Notes: generated by a model from the letters alone, not told the origin. A stretch of 64,000 nucleotides of DNA from Streptomyces marinisediminis (GCF_026262575.1 NZ_JAPKFL010000014.1:99170-163169); one strand, 5' to 3'; positions 55,201 through 63,861 are shown, counted from the first letter of the stretch. Program-made: numbers and translations.

Positions 55201-56010
55201 TCAGCCTTTCTGTCCGGTGAGGGGGGCGAGGGTGAGCAGGCCGCAGCCGTAGGCCTTGGAGGGGCCGATGCCGCTGAGGAGGCGGTCGGTGAAGGCGGCG
55301 GGGTCGGTGACGTGCAGGCGGCCTTCGAAGGTGGCGGTGTGGAAGGTGACGCGGGGACTTTTGCTGGTTTTGGTGAAGGAGTGGCGGCGGCGTTCGGTGA
55401 TGCGGACTTCGCGGGCGGGGTTGGGGTTCCGGGGTTGGTTCTCGTCCGGGGCGGGCTGGGGGGTGGTCTCCAGGCCGGGTGCGGGCTGGTCGGTGCGGGA
55501 GGCGGGGATGGTGAAGCCCCACTTTTCGGTGCGGGTGAGGAACCAGTGCAGCTGGGAGGCGGCGGTGCGGTGGCCCATGCGCAGGCCGCGGGGCCGTGTG
55601 CCGGGGGTGCCGTTGGCCAGGTGGGAGGCCTGCGCGGGGGTGGGTTTGATCGGTTGATGGGTGTTTTGGATGGGGCTGGCGGTGAGGCGGAAGGCGAATT
55701 CGCGGCCGGCGGCGATCTGGCTCAGCAGGGGGGTGTAGTCGCGGACGGCGGCGTGTTCGCCGTCCGCGTCGGGCCAGCCGGCGCTTTCGATGAGGTGGGT
55801 CCAGTCGGGTTTGGACTGGGTGAGGACGTACAGGTGCGGGCGGTGGGGGTTGTCGGCGTCCAGGCGCCACAAAATCCGTTCGTCCTGGGGTGTGCTGGTG
55901 ATGCCGCCGGTGACGGCTGCGTGCATGGCGCGTGGGTTGGCGAGCAGGGTGCGGCTGTGGGCGCGCAGGGGGTTGATGCGGATGCGGGAGAGGTAGGTCA
56001 TGGCGGTCAC
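55201..56010 (-). CDS. cas6e: crRNA-processing endoribonuclease Cas6e (CasE)
   Basis: A 269-aa RAMP protein that cleaves the array transcript at the base of the repeat hairpin and stays on the crRNA 3' end. It has MTYLSRIRINPLRAHSRTLL with the candidate catalytic His (about 29-31 region, RAMHAAVTGG), and the C-terminal Gly-rich RNA-binding loop GIGPSKAYGCGLLTLAPL. GTG 56010 overlaps the cas5 stop; ATG 56001 is an alternative. A basic, Pro-rich insert (about 170-205) is longer than in E. coli CasE. Confidence 0.95.
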   Translation of the reverse strand: MTAMTYLSRIRINPLRAHSRTLLANPRAMHAAVTGGITSTPQDERILWRLDADNPHRPHLYVLTQSKPDWTHLIESAGWPDADGEHAAVRDYTPLLSQIAAGREFAFRLTASPIQNTHQPIKPTPAQASHLANGTPGTRPRGLRMGHRTAASQLHWFLTRTEKWGFTIPASRTDQPAPGLETTPQPAPDENQPRNPNPAREVRITERRRHSFTKTSKSPRVTFHTATFEGRLHVTDPAAFTDRLLSGIGPSKAYGCGLLTLAPLTGQKG

Positions 56011-56858
56011 CAGCCCAGGAGGGCGAAGGGGTCGTGTTCGGTGTCATCGGCCGGAGGGCCGTCGGTGGTGTCGTTGGGCGGGAAGCTGGTGGGGACGCTC
56101 AGCCAGTGGTGTCGCACCCGGCGGCTGGTGAAAGCGCGCGTGTGCGGGTCGAAGGAGACGGGGACGTCGTGTGCGATGTCCTCGCCATGGGGGTCTTCCA
56201 CGGTGGCTGACCGGTCGATGCGGGCGGGGTAGACCGGTTTGCCGAGGCCGCGTTCGCGGCCCAGTCGGCGGGCGTAGTGCTCGCGGGCCCGTTCAGAGGC
56301 CTGCCAGGGCTCTTTGGTGAGGGCTTCTGTCAGGTCTGTGGTGCGCAGCCCCAGGCTGAGGGGCTGGGTGGGTGGGCAGGAGCGGCGGCCCAGGGCCAGG
56401 GGGAAGGCGGGGGCTTTGACGGCCTGGTCCAAGGTGGTCAGCAGGTCGGCCGGGCCCGCGATGGCGGCGACGAAGACCGCGTCCTGGAGGTAGTAGCGGG
56501 TGGTGACGTGGGTGTGCTTGGCCGGTGAGGTCGGCTTCTGGATGCCCTTGGCGGACACTCCGGCCTGGGGCAGTGGGCGGCCGCGGTAGTCGCTGACGGT
56601 GTGGTAGTCGCGCAGCAGGGTGCCGGGCTGGTCGACGCGGATTCCCAGGCGCAGCGGCAGCAGGTCTTCCAGGGAGTGGTCGCGGCTGTAGCCGGCTGCG
56701 GCGGCCAGCAGGCCCAGAACACCGGATTTGGTGGGTTCGGGTCGGGTCTCGCGGCGGTTGAAGGCGCTGCGGTCTCCCCAGGACTGCAGGGGACCGGCCA
56801 GGCGCAGCAGGAGTACCGCCTGGCCGTCGCCGGCCGGTGGAGTGGAGGGGCCGGTCAT
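56007..56858 (-). CDS. cas5: Cascade subunit Cas5e (CasD)
   Basis: A 283-aa RAMP protein that caps the 5' handle of the crRNA in Cascade. Family blocks: VLLLRLAGPLQSWGDRSAFNRRETRPEPTKSGVLGLLAAAAGY and LRDYHTVSDYRG. The ATG start at 56858 overlaps the cas7 stop (ATGA). The C-terminal 50 residues (SVPTSFPPNDTTDGPPADD...) are an acidic tail that may be dispensable. Confidence 0.95.
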   Translation of the reverse strand: MTGPSTPPAGDGQAVLLLRLAGPLQSWGDRSAFNRRETRPEPTKSGVLGLLAAAAGYSRDHSLEDLLPLRLGIRVDQPGTLLRDYHTVSDYRGRPLPQAGVSAKGIQKPTSPAKHTHVTTRYYLQDAVFVAAIAGPADLLTTLDQAVKAPAFPLALGRRSCPPTQPLSLGLRTTDLTEALTKEPWQASERAREHYARRLGRERGLGKPVYPARIDRSATVEDPHGEDIAHDVPVSFDPHTRAFTSRRVRHHWLSVPTSFPPNDTTDGPPADDTEHDPFALLGW

Positions 56859-58003
56859 CGGGCGGCCTGCTGGGCGGTGTCGGTCAGGTGGGTGCGCAGC
56901 CCGGCCAAGAGCTCGTTGAAGGTGACGGTCTGGCCGAAGGCCTCCTTGAGGAGGTCGGCTGTGTTGCCGGTTTCGGGGTCGAAGGTGTGGCACACGGCGC
57001 TGAAAGCCGGGGTGTCGCCCCAGGCGCGGGTGGCGGTGGCGTGTTCGCGGGCCAGGCGGCGGGCGGAGGCTGCGGCGATGCCGGAGGAGGCGGTGACCGG
57101 TTCTTCGAAGGCGGAGACGAGGTTGACGGGCTGGTCGGCGCGGGCCACGACGGCGACCAGGCTGGGCAGGGTGCGGTGGGCGAAGGAGTTGCCGTAGCCG
57201 GTGGGGGCCGAGCGGGCGAAGGAGGTGACGAACTCGGCGACCGCGGTGGCGGCGGTGTCCTCGTCGCTGAGGTTGTCCATCAGCTGGTGCAGGCCGACGG
57301 TGGCGTAGCGGTAGAGGGTGGCGGAGTTGAAACCGATGGTGCCGATCATGCCGGCGCCGGTCTCGTTGTCCTTCTTGGTCTCGTCGTCGACGGCGGTGAA
57401 GTAGTCGAACTCCAGCTCCACCGCGTGGGTGGACAGGGCGTGGGCGACCTGGGTGGCGGCGTCGACGTTCAGGGCGGGGATGTCGGCGACCATCCGGCCG
57501 AACAGGGCCACGTCCAGGGGGTGGCCGGTGCTGAACTTTTCCTGTACGGGCAGCTTCCCGATCTCCTCGGCCAGCTTCTCGTCTTCCAGGGCGGCGAGCT
57601 CGGCCGCACGGTCGGTGACGAGGTCGGCGACGGCCTGGAGTTGGCGGTGGCCGTAGAAGAACAGGTAGGCGGTGTCGCCCTCCTTCTTTCCGGCGCTGAT
57701 CTTCAGCGGGGCCAGCAGCGCAGCGGCGAGCCGTCCGGCGGCCTCGGGCCCCAGCTCGGTGGTGTCGGCGATGCGGTCGGCGAGCTTGCCAGCGATCCGC
57801 CGGGTGCGGGTGGCCAGGTCCTCCTCGGGGATCCGCTCGGCGAAGTGCAGGCGGGTGGCGCGCTTCCAGGCCTGGGAGGACACCCGGGAGCGGCGGACCC
57901 CGCCGAAGAAGGCCTCCTTGGGGTTGCCCTGGTCATCGCGGTTGAGGTTGGCCGGGGGCACGGTCTGCAGGATGTGAACGTCGATGTACAGGCGGGAAGG
58001 CAT
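56855..58003 (-). CDS. cas7: Cascade backbone subunit Cas7e (CasC)
   Basis: A 382-aa RAMP protein, present in six copies along the crRNA in type I-E Cascade. It starts MPSRLYIDVHILQTVPPANLNRDDQGNPKEA followed by GVRRSRVSSQAWKRATR, the CasC signature; later LEFDYFTAVDDE and SAPTGYGNSFAHRTLPSLV. The ribosome-binding site CTGGAGATCACC precedes ATG 58003. It is separated from casB by 218 bp with strong hairpins, so its expression may be set separately from casA-casB. Confidence 0.97.
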   Translation of the reverse strand: MPSRLYIDVHILQTVPPANLNRDDQGNPKEAFFGGVRRSRVSSQAWKRATRLHFAERIPEEDLATRTRRIAGKLADRIADTTELGPEAAGRLAAALLAPLKISAGKKEGDTAYLFFYGHRQLQAVADLVTDRAAELAALEDEKLAEEIGKLPVQEKFSTGHPLDVALFGRMVADIPALNVDAATQVAHALSTHAVELEFDYFTAVDDETKKDNETGAGMIGTIGFNSATLYRYATVGLHQLMDNLSDEDTAATAVAEFVTSFARSAPTGYGNSFAHRTLPSLVAVVARADQPVNLVSAFEEPVTASSGIAAASARRLAREHATATRAWGDTPAFSAVCHTFDPETGNTADLLKEAFGQTVTFNELLAGLRTHLTDTAQQAAR

Positions 58004-58072
58004 GGTGATCTCCAGGTAGGTCGTGCGTACGGGTAAGCAGCGGCCTTGGCGGGCCGGCAGGACGTGGCTGCA

Positions 58073-58202
58073 GGCAGGCGCGGCGCAGCGGCGCGGTACC
58101 TGCGGGGGGCATTGGAGCAGCGCGGTGCGGGGTGTTCAGCCGCGCCTGCCAGGTGGGGCCGGCGCGTTGTACCGCCCCGCATACTGCTCAGCGGCGGGGC
58201 GG
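58073..58202. other. Hairpin-rich 218-bp gap between casB and cas7
   Basis: The region 58004-58221 is an unusual gap inside an otherwise overlapping operon. It contains a perfect 12-bp inverted repeat (58073-58084 with 58139-58150, 54-nt loop) and a 9-bp stem (58172-58180 with 58194-58202, 13-nt loop) just after the casB stop. These could act as an attenuator, processing site or the body of a small RNA. No ORF of interest was seen in it. Confidence 0.5.
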
Positions 58203-58221
58203 CCCCGTCCGCCTCGGGGGT

Positions 58222-58878
58222 TCAGGGGTTCTTCGACTGCTCCTTGCCCGGGTCGGGGCCCCAGGAGTGGTAGGCCAGGCCCCAGGCTCGGCGGACCCGC
58301 TGGCGGGCTTCGGGATGGTGCCAGTCTTTGACGTTCCGCAGCAGCAGGGTGTAATCCAGCGGCTGCCCGACGCTCCGCAGCTGGGTGACCAGCGCGCGCA
58401 GCCGGTACAGCAGGGCGGGGACGGAGGTGGCGTTCGCCGCGGCGGCCACCCGGCGGTCCACCGCCTCTTCGCTGAAGCGGCCGCTGGTGCGCAGGGCGCG
58501 CAGGGCCGCTCCGGCACTGATACCGGGATGGTGCATGGGCTGGCGCTGGCTTTGCTGGTGGAGGCCGAACAGGGACAGCGCGGCGTGCTCGGCCTCCAGG
58601 TCGATGGAGGCCTGCCCGTCGGACCAGGTGACGTAGAGGGGCCACAGGGCGGGCACCGTGCCGGCGCCGTGGCCCAGGCCGGAGCGCATGGCGGCCAGGT
58701 CCTGCCCGGGGGGCTCCATGGGCAGCCCGGTTCTGGGGTCGGTGCGCCAGGCGCCGCGCGAGGTGACACGGTCGTCCCAGTAGTAGCGGGCCGGTGCGGT
58801 CGGCGCGTTGTCAGGAACTTCCCCGGTGGGCGGGTTACCGGGGGTGCCGGAGGCGGGGTGGGAGGGCATGAGGGTCAC
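58222..58878 (-). CDS. casB: Cascade small subunit Cse2 (CasB, Cas11e)
   Basis: A 218-aa helical protein, two copies of which line the Cascade belly and stabilise the R-loop. Recognisable blocks: WPLYVTWSDGQASIDLEAEHAALSLFGLHQQS and ARQRVRRAWGLAYHSW at the C-terminus. GTG 58878 overlaps the casA stop (GTGA). A Pro/Thr-rich N-terminus of about 30 residues precedes the conserved part, and ATG 58869 is an alternative start. Confidence 0.93.
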   Translation of the reverse strand: MTLMPSHPASGTPGNPPTGEVPDNAPTAPARYYWDDRVTSRGAWRTDPRTGLPMEPPGQDLAAMRSGLGHGAGTVPALWPLYVTWSDGQASIDLEAEHAALSLFGLHQQSQRQPMHHPGISAGAALRALRTSGRFSEEAVDRRVAAAANATSVPALLYRLRALVTQLRSVGQPLDYTLLLRNVKDWHHPEARQRVRRAWGLAYHSWGPDPGKEQSKNP

Positions 58879-60656
58879 CCTTCGGGGGTGAGGCTGCTGG
58901 CCTCACCGTCGGTCGGTTCCGGGGAGGGGGCGGTGCGGGCGGCCTTGCGTTCGGCGGCCCGGCGGGCGAGGACGTCGTCCAGGCGGCGGCGGAAGCTGCG
59001 TTCGGCGGTGCTGAGCCGGTAGGTGTGCTCTTTGCTGCCCTGGGTGACGGTCCGGCCGGTGAAGGTGCCGGGGGCCGCGGTGGACAGCACCTGCTCGGCC
59101 ACCGCCCACGTCTCGGCTGCGGCCTTGTGTTCCCAGGCCAGCAGGCCGCGCTCGGTGGCGTCGAAGTCCTCACCGACCTGCCGCAGCCCGGCCAGCAGGC
59201 GGCGCATGAGCGGGTCGAGGGCGTGCAGCAGGGTGTCTCCGGGCCGCTGCCCCTTGTCCCAGGGGATGGGGTCGCTGCCGGCGGCCCGCCGCAGGTCCGC
59301 GGAGAGGTGGTTGACCGCGGTGGCGAGCTTCTCCGCCTGGTCGGCGGCCTCCAGTACGCAGCCGTAGAGGATGCCGTCGGCGTCCAGCGCGGTCAGCGGC
59401 AGCGGGATCGCGTCGAAGAAGAGGTCCTCGACGACGGCGGACTGGTTGCCGTAGGCGATGCCGGTCAGCTCCACCTGCAGCGGATAGGTGGCCGGCAGCC
59501 GGTCGCGTACCTCGTTGAGCTGGCCGAGCAGGACGCTGGTGTGGAATCCGGAGCGGGTCGCGGTCGCGTCGCTCTGCTCCCAGTCCACGGCCAGCAGCGC
59601 CTGCAGACCGCGCCAGGCGGCTTTGCCGGGCTGGTGCCGCCGCGGCCGGGCCACCGCAGCAGCAGTGGTCCTGGTGCTGGTCTTTTTGGCCCGGGCCCCC
59701 GCGGAGTCGATGATCCACGCGGTGTGGGGCTCGTGGTCGGGGACGGTTGCGAGCCGGTCCCCGGCGGCGACGATCACGCGGGTCACCCAGGGCCCGTCCG
59801 GTCTCTGCTGGGGAAGGAGCCGGATCCGGCGGGACTGCCAGGTCCACACATCCAGCAGGCCCCGGCTGGTACGGGTCTGCCAGGCCGGTGTGGCGCACGA
59901 CAGCGTGTCCTCGAGGTCGCCCTCTGCGGACCGGCGGCGCCACTGCGGCAGGTCATCCGACAGCAGCGGCGGCCCGTAGGGGATGTTCAGCAGCAGCGTC
60001 TCGTAGACGGTGCGTCCCACGGGCATGACCACACCCAGCTGCCCCAGCGAGCCGGTGGGATTGCCGGTGGTCTTCCCCTTCTTCACCTGCGGGTCGCCCA
60101 CCGCTCCGGTCTTGATCGCGGCGGTGTCCCAGCAGTGGGTGTGCAGCAGCCACCGGGCCGCCTGGGCCGGTGTCAGTGGAGGCGGGTCGCCTTCGGTGCG
60201 GGAGGAGAACAGCGGCACGTTATTGCCGGTGGCCGCCGTGGCGACCAGCAGCGCCGAGCCCTTGGCCTCTCCCTTCGCGGTCCGCAGCCCCGCCACTTGC
60301 CCGAACGGATCGTCCGCGTCGAACAGACGGAACCGCGCGTGGTGCTGATCGAAGTAGGCGGTGAGCTTCTCGCGCTGCTCGGCGGAGAACTTCCCGGCCC
60401 GGAACATGGCCGCCCACTGGGCGGCGTCGGACGGCCGGCCCAGGGCGTCCACGACGATCGGCAGCAGCACCTGCCGGAAGATGGCGGGCTTCTGCGTGGG
60501 CAGGTCGACCACCAGGTCCTTGAACCGGTGAGCATCCAGCAGCAGCTCCCCCGCCCCCACGTCAGGCACGGCCTGTCCATCCCGCGGGCTGTCCGCGCCA
60601 GCCTCCACCGCCGGGCTGGCGTGCACCCACGGATCGTCGAGAAGGTGAAATAACAC
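58875..60656 (-). CDS. casA: Cascade large subunit Cse1 (CasA, Cas8e)
   Basis: A 593-aa Cas8e that recognises the PAM and recruits Cas3. It begins with the conserved MLFHLLDDPWV (GTG 60656) and contains FRQVLLPIVVDALGRPSD and LLHTHCWDTAAIKTG (loop region). The C-terminal four-helix bundle includes AVNHLSADLRRAAGSDPIPWD. A GAGGG ribosome-binding site ends 6 nt before the start. Immediately upstream of that site is the AAG-flanked sequence matched by the pseudo-spacer described at 60752-60833. Confidence 0.96.
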   Translation of the reverse strand: MLFHLLDDPWVHASPAVEAGADSPRDGQAVPDVGAGELLLDAHRFKDLVVDLPTQKPAIFRQVLLPIVVDALGRPSDAAQWAAMFRAGKFSAEQREKLTAYFDQHHARFRLFDADDPFGQVAGLRTAKGEAKGSALLVATAATGNNVPLFSSRTEGDPPPLTPAQAARWLLHTHCWDTAAIKTGAVGDPQVKKGKTTGNPTGSLGQLGVVMPVGRTVYETLLLNIPYGPPLLSDDLPQWRRRSAEGDLEDTLSCATPAWQTRTSRGLLDVWTWQSRRIRLLPQQRPDGPWVTRVIVAAGDRLATVPDHEPHTAWIIDSAGARAKKTSTRTTAAAVARPRRHQPGKAAWRGLQALLAVDWEQSDATATRSGFHTSVLLGQLNEVRDRLPATYPLQVELTGIAYGNQSAVVEDLFFDAIPLPLTALDADGILYGCVLEAADQAEKLATAVNHLSADLRRAAGSDPIPWDKGQRPGDTLLHALDPLMRRLLAGLRQVGEDFDATERGLLAWEHKAAAETWAVAEQVLSTAAPGTFTGRTVTQGSKEHTYRLSTAERSFRRRLDDVLARRAAERKAARTAPSPEPTDGEASSLTPEG

Positions 60657-60667
60657 AGTGATCCCTC

Positions 60668-60691
60668 AAGTTTCTTTGTTTAAGCGGTGAG
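60668..60691 (+). promoter_or_regulatory. Candidate Cascade autoregulatory target upstream of casA
   Basis: The plus strand reads AAG then TTTCTTTGTTTAAGCGG. AAG (60668-60670) is the canonical type I-E PAM, and the following bases match the pseudo-spacer at 60784 at positions 1-5 and 7-13 (and 16-17, 20-21). It abuts the casA Shine-Dalgarno. It also overlaps a plausible casA promoter (minus strand -35 TGGCAC, 17 bp, -10 TAAACA). Just beyond it, 60693-60705 is a TGGCA-GTG-TGCCA palindrome that could bind a regulator. Confidence 0.5.
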
Positions 60692-60751
60692 TTGGCAGTG
60701 TGCCAGGTCTCTGTGGCCGGGGAAGGGAAAATGCGAGAATCCCCCTCAGAG

Positions 60752-60833
60752 CCCGCACCTGCGCTAGACAGCGGGAATGACCCGTTTCTGTGTTTAACGG
60801 GACAGATCGGCCCCGCACTCGCGGGGAACCGGG
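60752..60833 (+). ncRNA. CreR/CreA-like mini-CRISPR (two pseudo-repeats and a pseudo-spacer)
   Basis: Pseudo-repeat A (60752-60783) has stem CCCGC/GCGGG with a 14-nt loop and ends GCGGGAATGACCC, 10 of 13 identical to the repeat 3' end, giving a handle-like AUGACCC. The pseudo-spacer (60784-60805, 22 nt) begins GTTTCTGTGTTTAA. Pseudo-repeat B (60806-60833) keeps the full CCCCGC/GCGGGG stem; 60807-60827 match the true repeat at 19 of 21 positions. All three are in crRNA orientation on the plus strand, opposite to the cas genes. The pseudo-spacer seed matches the casA upstream site. Transcription is not shown; an AT-containing stretch (GAAAATGCGAGAAT, ending at 60740) could serve as a promoter. 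Confidence 0.5.
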
Positions 60834-60903
60834 GCGGCGCGGCCCCCTGGCGCTGACAGGCAGGAGCCCTCACAGAGCAGGCACTGCCGCCCCGCCCTCC
60901 CGG

Positions 60904-63861
60904 TCAGCCCGCCACGTCCTCCTCCACCAGCCCCAGCTCACCGTCGTAGGACAACCGCCGGCCGGCCAGCACACAGCTGCGCTGCCCGTCCAGCACCAAG
61001 GCGGGACTGAAACGCAACCGGGAGTGCCCCAGCCAGCCCGGCAGCGGCCGCAACTGCCGACCCACCTCCGCGGTGTAACGGGGAGGAAGCCGCACCGTCC
61101 CACCGAGCACCTCATCGAGCAGAGCCTCGGACACATCCCCGTTCACTCCCAGCGCCCGGCCCGACAGCGACCGGTACACCCCGCCCTCCCGCACCACGAG
61201 AATCACTTCCGCACTGGGCTCTCCATCACGGACCACGGCCTCCAGGCCGCTGTCCCCACCAGAACCCGGCAAGCCGACATAGTGCAGCCCGGCCAGCGTC
61301 GCCCCTTCCCGGTCACCGCGCCGGGACAGCAGATAGTCGGCCGCCCGCTCAGCCCGCTCACGCTGCTCGGTCTTCCACCCGCGGTAGGCCTCCTCCTCGT
61401 CCTGCCGCCACGCCGACGGCACTACCTCACTGGAAGTGCCGTAGCCCTCAGCGACCAGGGCCGGCACCTGACCGGGTACCCGCCACCCGCCGCTGAGAGC
61501 CGCCCGCCGCACCTGCGCCGCGGCGCGCACCAGCAGCCAGCGGCCGTAGACGAACTCCGACGCCCCCGGCAGACGCGGCGTCCGCCCGTCCAGAGCCGCG
61601 GTTTCGGCCCCGCCGCCACAGCCGCCTGCGCTCAAAGCGCCATCGGCGGGGCCGAAGCCGGTGACCACCACCCGCGGCGAGGCCAGCCGCTCAGGCCGGG
61701 GCACACCATCGTGCCGGTGCAGACGGCCGATGCGCTGCAGCAGCAGATCGATCGGAGCCAGATCGGTGACCAGCAGATCAGCATCGATATCGAACGACTG
61801 CTCGGCCAACTGCGTAGCCACCAGCACCAGCCGCGACGGCCGCCTCCCTCCCCCGCCGCTCCGCACCGCGGCGCCCAGCAGGCCAAGGCACTCCTCCGTA
61901 CGGTCCGCCCTGGGGCCAACCGCAAGCCGCCCGTGCAACAGCCGCACCTGACCACCGAACTGACCACGCAACCGCCGGTGAAGACTCTGAGCCCGGCCGA
62001 CGCTGTTGCGGATGACCAGCGCACACCCGCCATCGGCCAACTCACGCTCCAGCAACGCGGCAACCCCCTCGTCGGCCGCCTCCTGAGCCGCCCGGCGCTC
62101 CTCACGACCCGCCGACCGGCCGGGAACCGGCTCGGGCAGCAGCTCCACCGCGACCGCCAGATCGGCACGCCAGCCCTCACAGCCGGCGACCGAAAACCGC
62201 GCACCACCCCCACCCGGTGCCAGCCAGGCCGCCGTCACCGACGGATACCCAACCGGCGCGGGCAGCTCCTCCGCGGTGTACTCCTCCCGTGACGCGGCCC
62301 CTGCCACATACGCCGAGACCAGCTCACGGCGCTGGCCGGACGGCAGCGTCGCCGACAACAACACCACCGGCACCCCCGCCTGCCCCAGCCACCACAGACC
62401 CTCCACCGAAAACTGCGACATATACACATCCGCAGCGTGCACCTCATCGAGCACCACGACCTTGCCCGCCAGACCAGCCATCCGCAGCATCACATGCTTG
62501 GTCCGAGTCGCCGCGAACAGCAACTGGTCGACCGTGCCGACCACGAACGGACACAGCAACCCCCGCTTAGCCCCCAAAAACCACTGCGCCGGCCCCAGCG
62601 CCGCCCCGCCCCCACCAACGCCCTGAAGACCGAACGGGTCATCGTCCCAGCAGTCGCCGTACTCATCCACCCCGCCGAACCGGACCTCGGCCTCGGCACC
62701 ACCAGCCGAACCCTCCACCAGCCGACGCCACTCCCTGTTGAACATCCGCTTGCCATGCAGCAGCGCCACCTGCGACGCAAGCCCCTCCCCCACCTGACCC
62801 ACCCACTGCCGCACCTGGACGAACATCGGATCACTAGTGGCCTGCGTCGGCATCCCCACGAACACCCCATCAGCACCGAACCGCGCAGCCAGCACCTCGG
62901 CCGCCAGCAACGCCGCCTTCGTCTTCCCCTCCCCCATCGGCGCCTCAACCACCAGCACACCAGGAGCCGACATCTCCCGGGCCGCCTCGACCACCATCAA
63001 CTGCGACGGACGCGGCACCTGCCCAAACCGCTCCTCGAACGCCCCCGGCCCAGGCTCAGCCAGCTTTCCCCAACCACCCCGCAACCCCAGCTTCTCCCAC
63101 GCCCGGCCCGCCCGCTCCCGGGCAGCCGACAACCCCACCCGCTCAAGCTCATCCACCCCGGGAAAGTGCCGCTCGTCACTGGCGACCCAGTCCGCCATCA
63201 CCACCAGACCGCTCAGGTGCAGCTGAGCCGCACGCGGCGGCACCTTCACCGGCGCCACCGCCCCCAGTCCGCCGAAACCCAACTCCCGGGTAAAGCGATC
63301 CACCACCGCCCGCTGCACATCCGGCCACAGCCCCACCCCGGACAACTGCCCTCGAGCCTTCGCCGACGGCCGCAACCGGTCCTCCCGCGGAAACAGCCCA
63401 TGATGCCCGGCCACCAGCGGCCACACCCACGCCACCTGCTCGTCCCGCCAACCGGCCCCCGCTAACAGCTTCCGCAGCAGATACCCGCCGGCGCAGTCAT
63501 GCCGCCACCGAAACTTCGACGCCGTCGGCTCATGCCACTCCAGCCCAGCCGCACGCACCCCATCCGCGCCCTCAGGCCACAACCTCTGAAAAGCCGGCGT
63601 CGCCTTCCCACAGTCATGGACACCGCACAACCAAGCGAAGAAAGACCGCCCCCTGCCGCACCCACCGGCAACCTCATCCAGCAACTCCCGCGTCGACGGT
63701 GCCAGGAAGCCATCCCACATCCGCTCGGCCACCGCCGCAGTATCCAGAAGATGCGACAACAGAAGATTCTTCCGCCCACCCGCCTTCTCCGCCGACTTCC
63801 CCCACAGCGCTCCCAGCATCCGAACCAGGTCCGGACCCTCCTCCAGCACTTCTTGACTCAC
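60904..63861 (-). CDS. cas3: CRISPR-associated helicase/nuclease Cas3
   Basis: A 985-aa fusion of HD nuclease and SF2 helicase that degrades DNA marked by Cascade. HD domain: His37 (SHLLDTAAVA), His82-Asp83 (CGVHDCGKATPAFQ), WPLVAGHHGLF. Helicase: Walker A EAPMGEGKT near 320, DEVH box in VVLDEVHAADVYM, LLSATLPS, and motif VI in LLQRIGRLHRHDG. GTG 63861 was chosen because GGGAG lies 7 nt upstream and the usual LWGKS N-terminal block follows; the frame stays open to 63996. It is separated from casA by the 247-bp gap with the mini-CRISPR. Confidence 0.95.
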   Translation of the reverse strand: MSQEVLEEGPDLVRMLGALWGKSAEKAGGRKNLLLSHLLDTAAVAERMWDGFLAPSTRELLDEVAGGCGRGRSFFAWLCGVHDCGKATPAFQRLWPEGADGVRAAGLEWHEPTASKFRWRHDCAGGYLLRKLLAGAGWRDEQVAWVWPLVAGHHGLFPREDRLRPSAKARGQLSGVGLWPDVQRAVVDRFTRELGFGGLGAVAPVKVPPRAAQLHLSGLVVMADWVASDERHFPGVDELERVGLSAARERAGRAWEKLGLRGGWGKLAEPGPGAFEERFGQVPRPSQLMVVEAAREMSAPGVLVVEAPMGEGKTKAALLAAEVLAARFGADGVFVGMPTQATSDPMFVQVRQWVGQVGEGLASQVALLHGKRMFNREWRRLVEGSAGGAEAEVRFGGVDEYGDCWDDDPFGLQGVGGGGAALGPAQWFLGAKRGLLCPFVVGTVDQLLFAATRTKHVMLRMAGLAGKVVVLDEVHAADVYMSQFSVEGLWWLGQAGVPVVLLSATLPSGQRRELVSAYVAGAASREEYTAEELPAPVGYPSVTAAWLAPGGGGARFSVAGCEGWRADLAVAVELLPEPVPGRSAGREERRAAQEAADEGVAALLERELADGGCALVIRNSVGRAQSLHRRLRGQFGGQVRLLHGRLAVGPRADRTEECLGLLGAAVRSGGGGRRPSRLVLVATQLAEQSFDIDADLLVTDLAPIDLLLQRIGRLHRHDGVPRPERLASPRVVVTGFGPADGALSAGGCGGGAETAALDGRTPRLPGASEFVYGRWLLVRAAAQVRRAALSGGWRVPGQVPALVAEGYGTSSEVVPSAWRQDEEEAYRGWKTEQRERAERAADYLLSRRGDREGATLAGLHYVGLPGSGGDSGLEAVVRDGEPSAEVILVVREGGVYRSLSGRALGVNGDVSEALLDEVLGGTVRLPPRYTAEVGRQLRPLPGWLGHSRLRFSPALVLDGQRSCVLAGRRLSYDGELGLVEEDVAG

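Noticed and set aside
58004..58221. A CreT-like toxin or small protein gene in the casB-cas7 gap
   Set aside because: No start codon with a ribosome-binding site leads to a plausible small product, and no repeat-like element in crRNA orientation resembles the array repeat well enough.
60806..60833. Treating the hairpin at 60811-60826 simply as a rho-independent terminator of cas3
   Set aside because: It lies upstream of casA but about 70 bp past the cas3 stop and could also terminate transcription. However, its 19/21 match to the CRISPR repeat, including loop and flank bases, is more than a GC stem requires. A dual role is not excluded.
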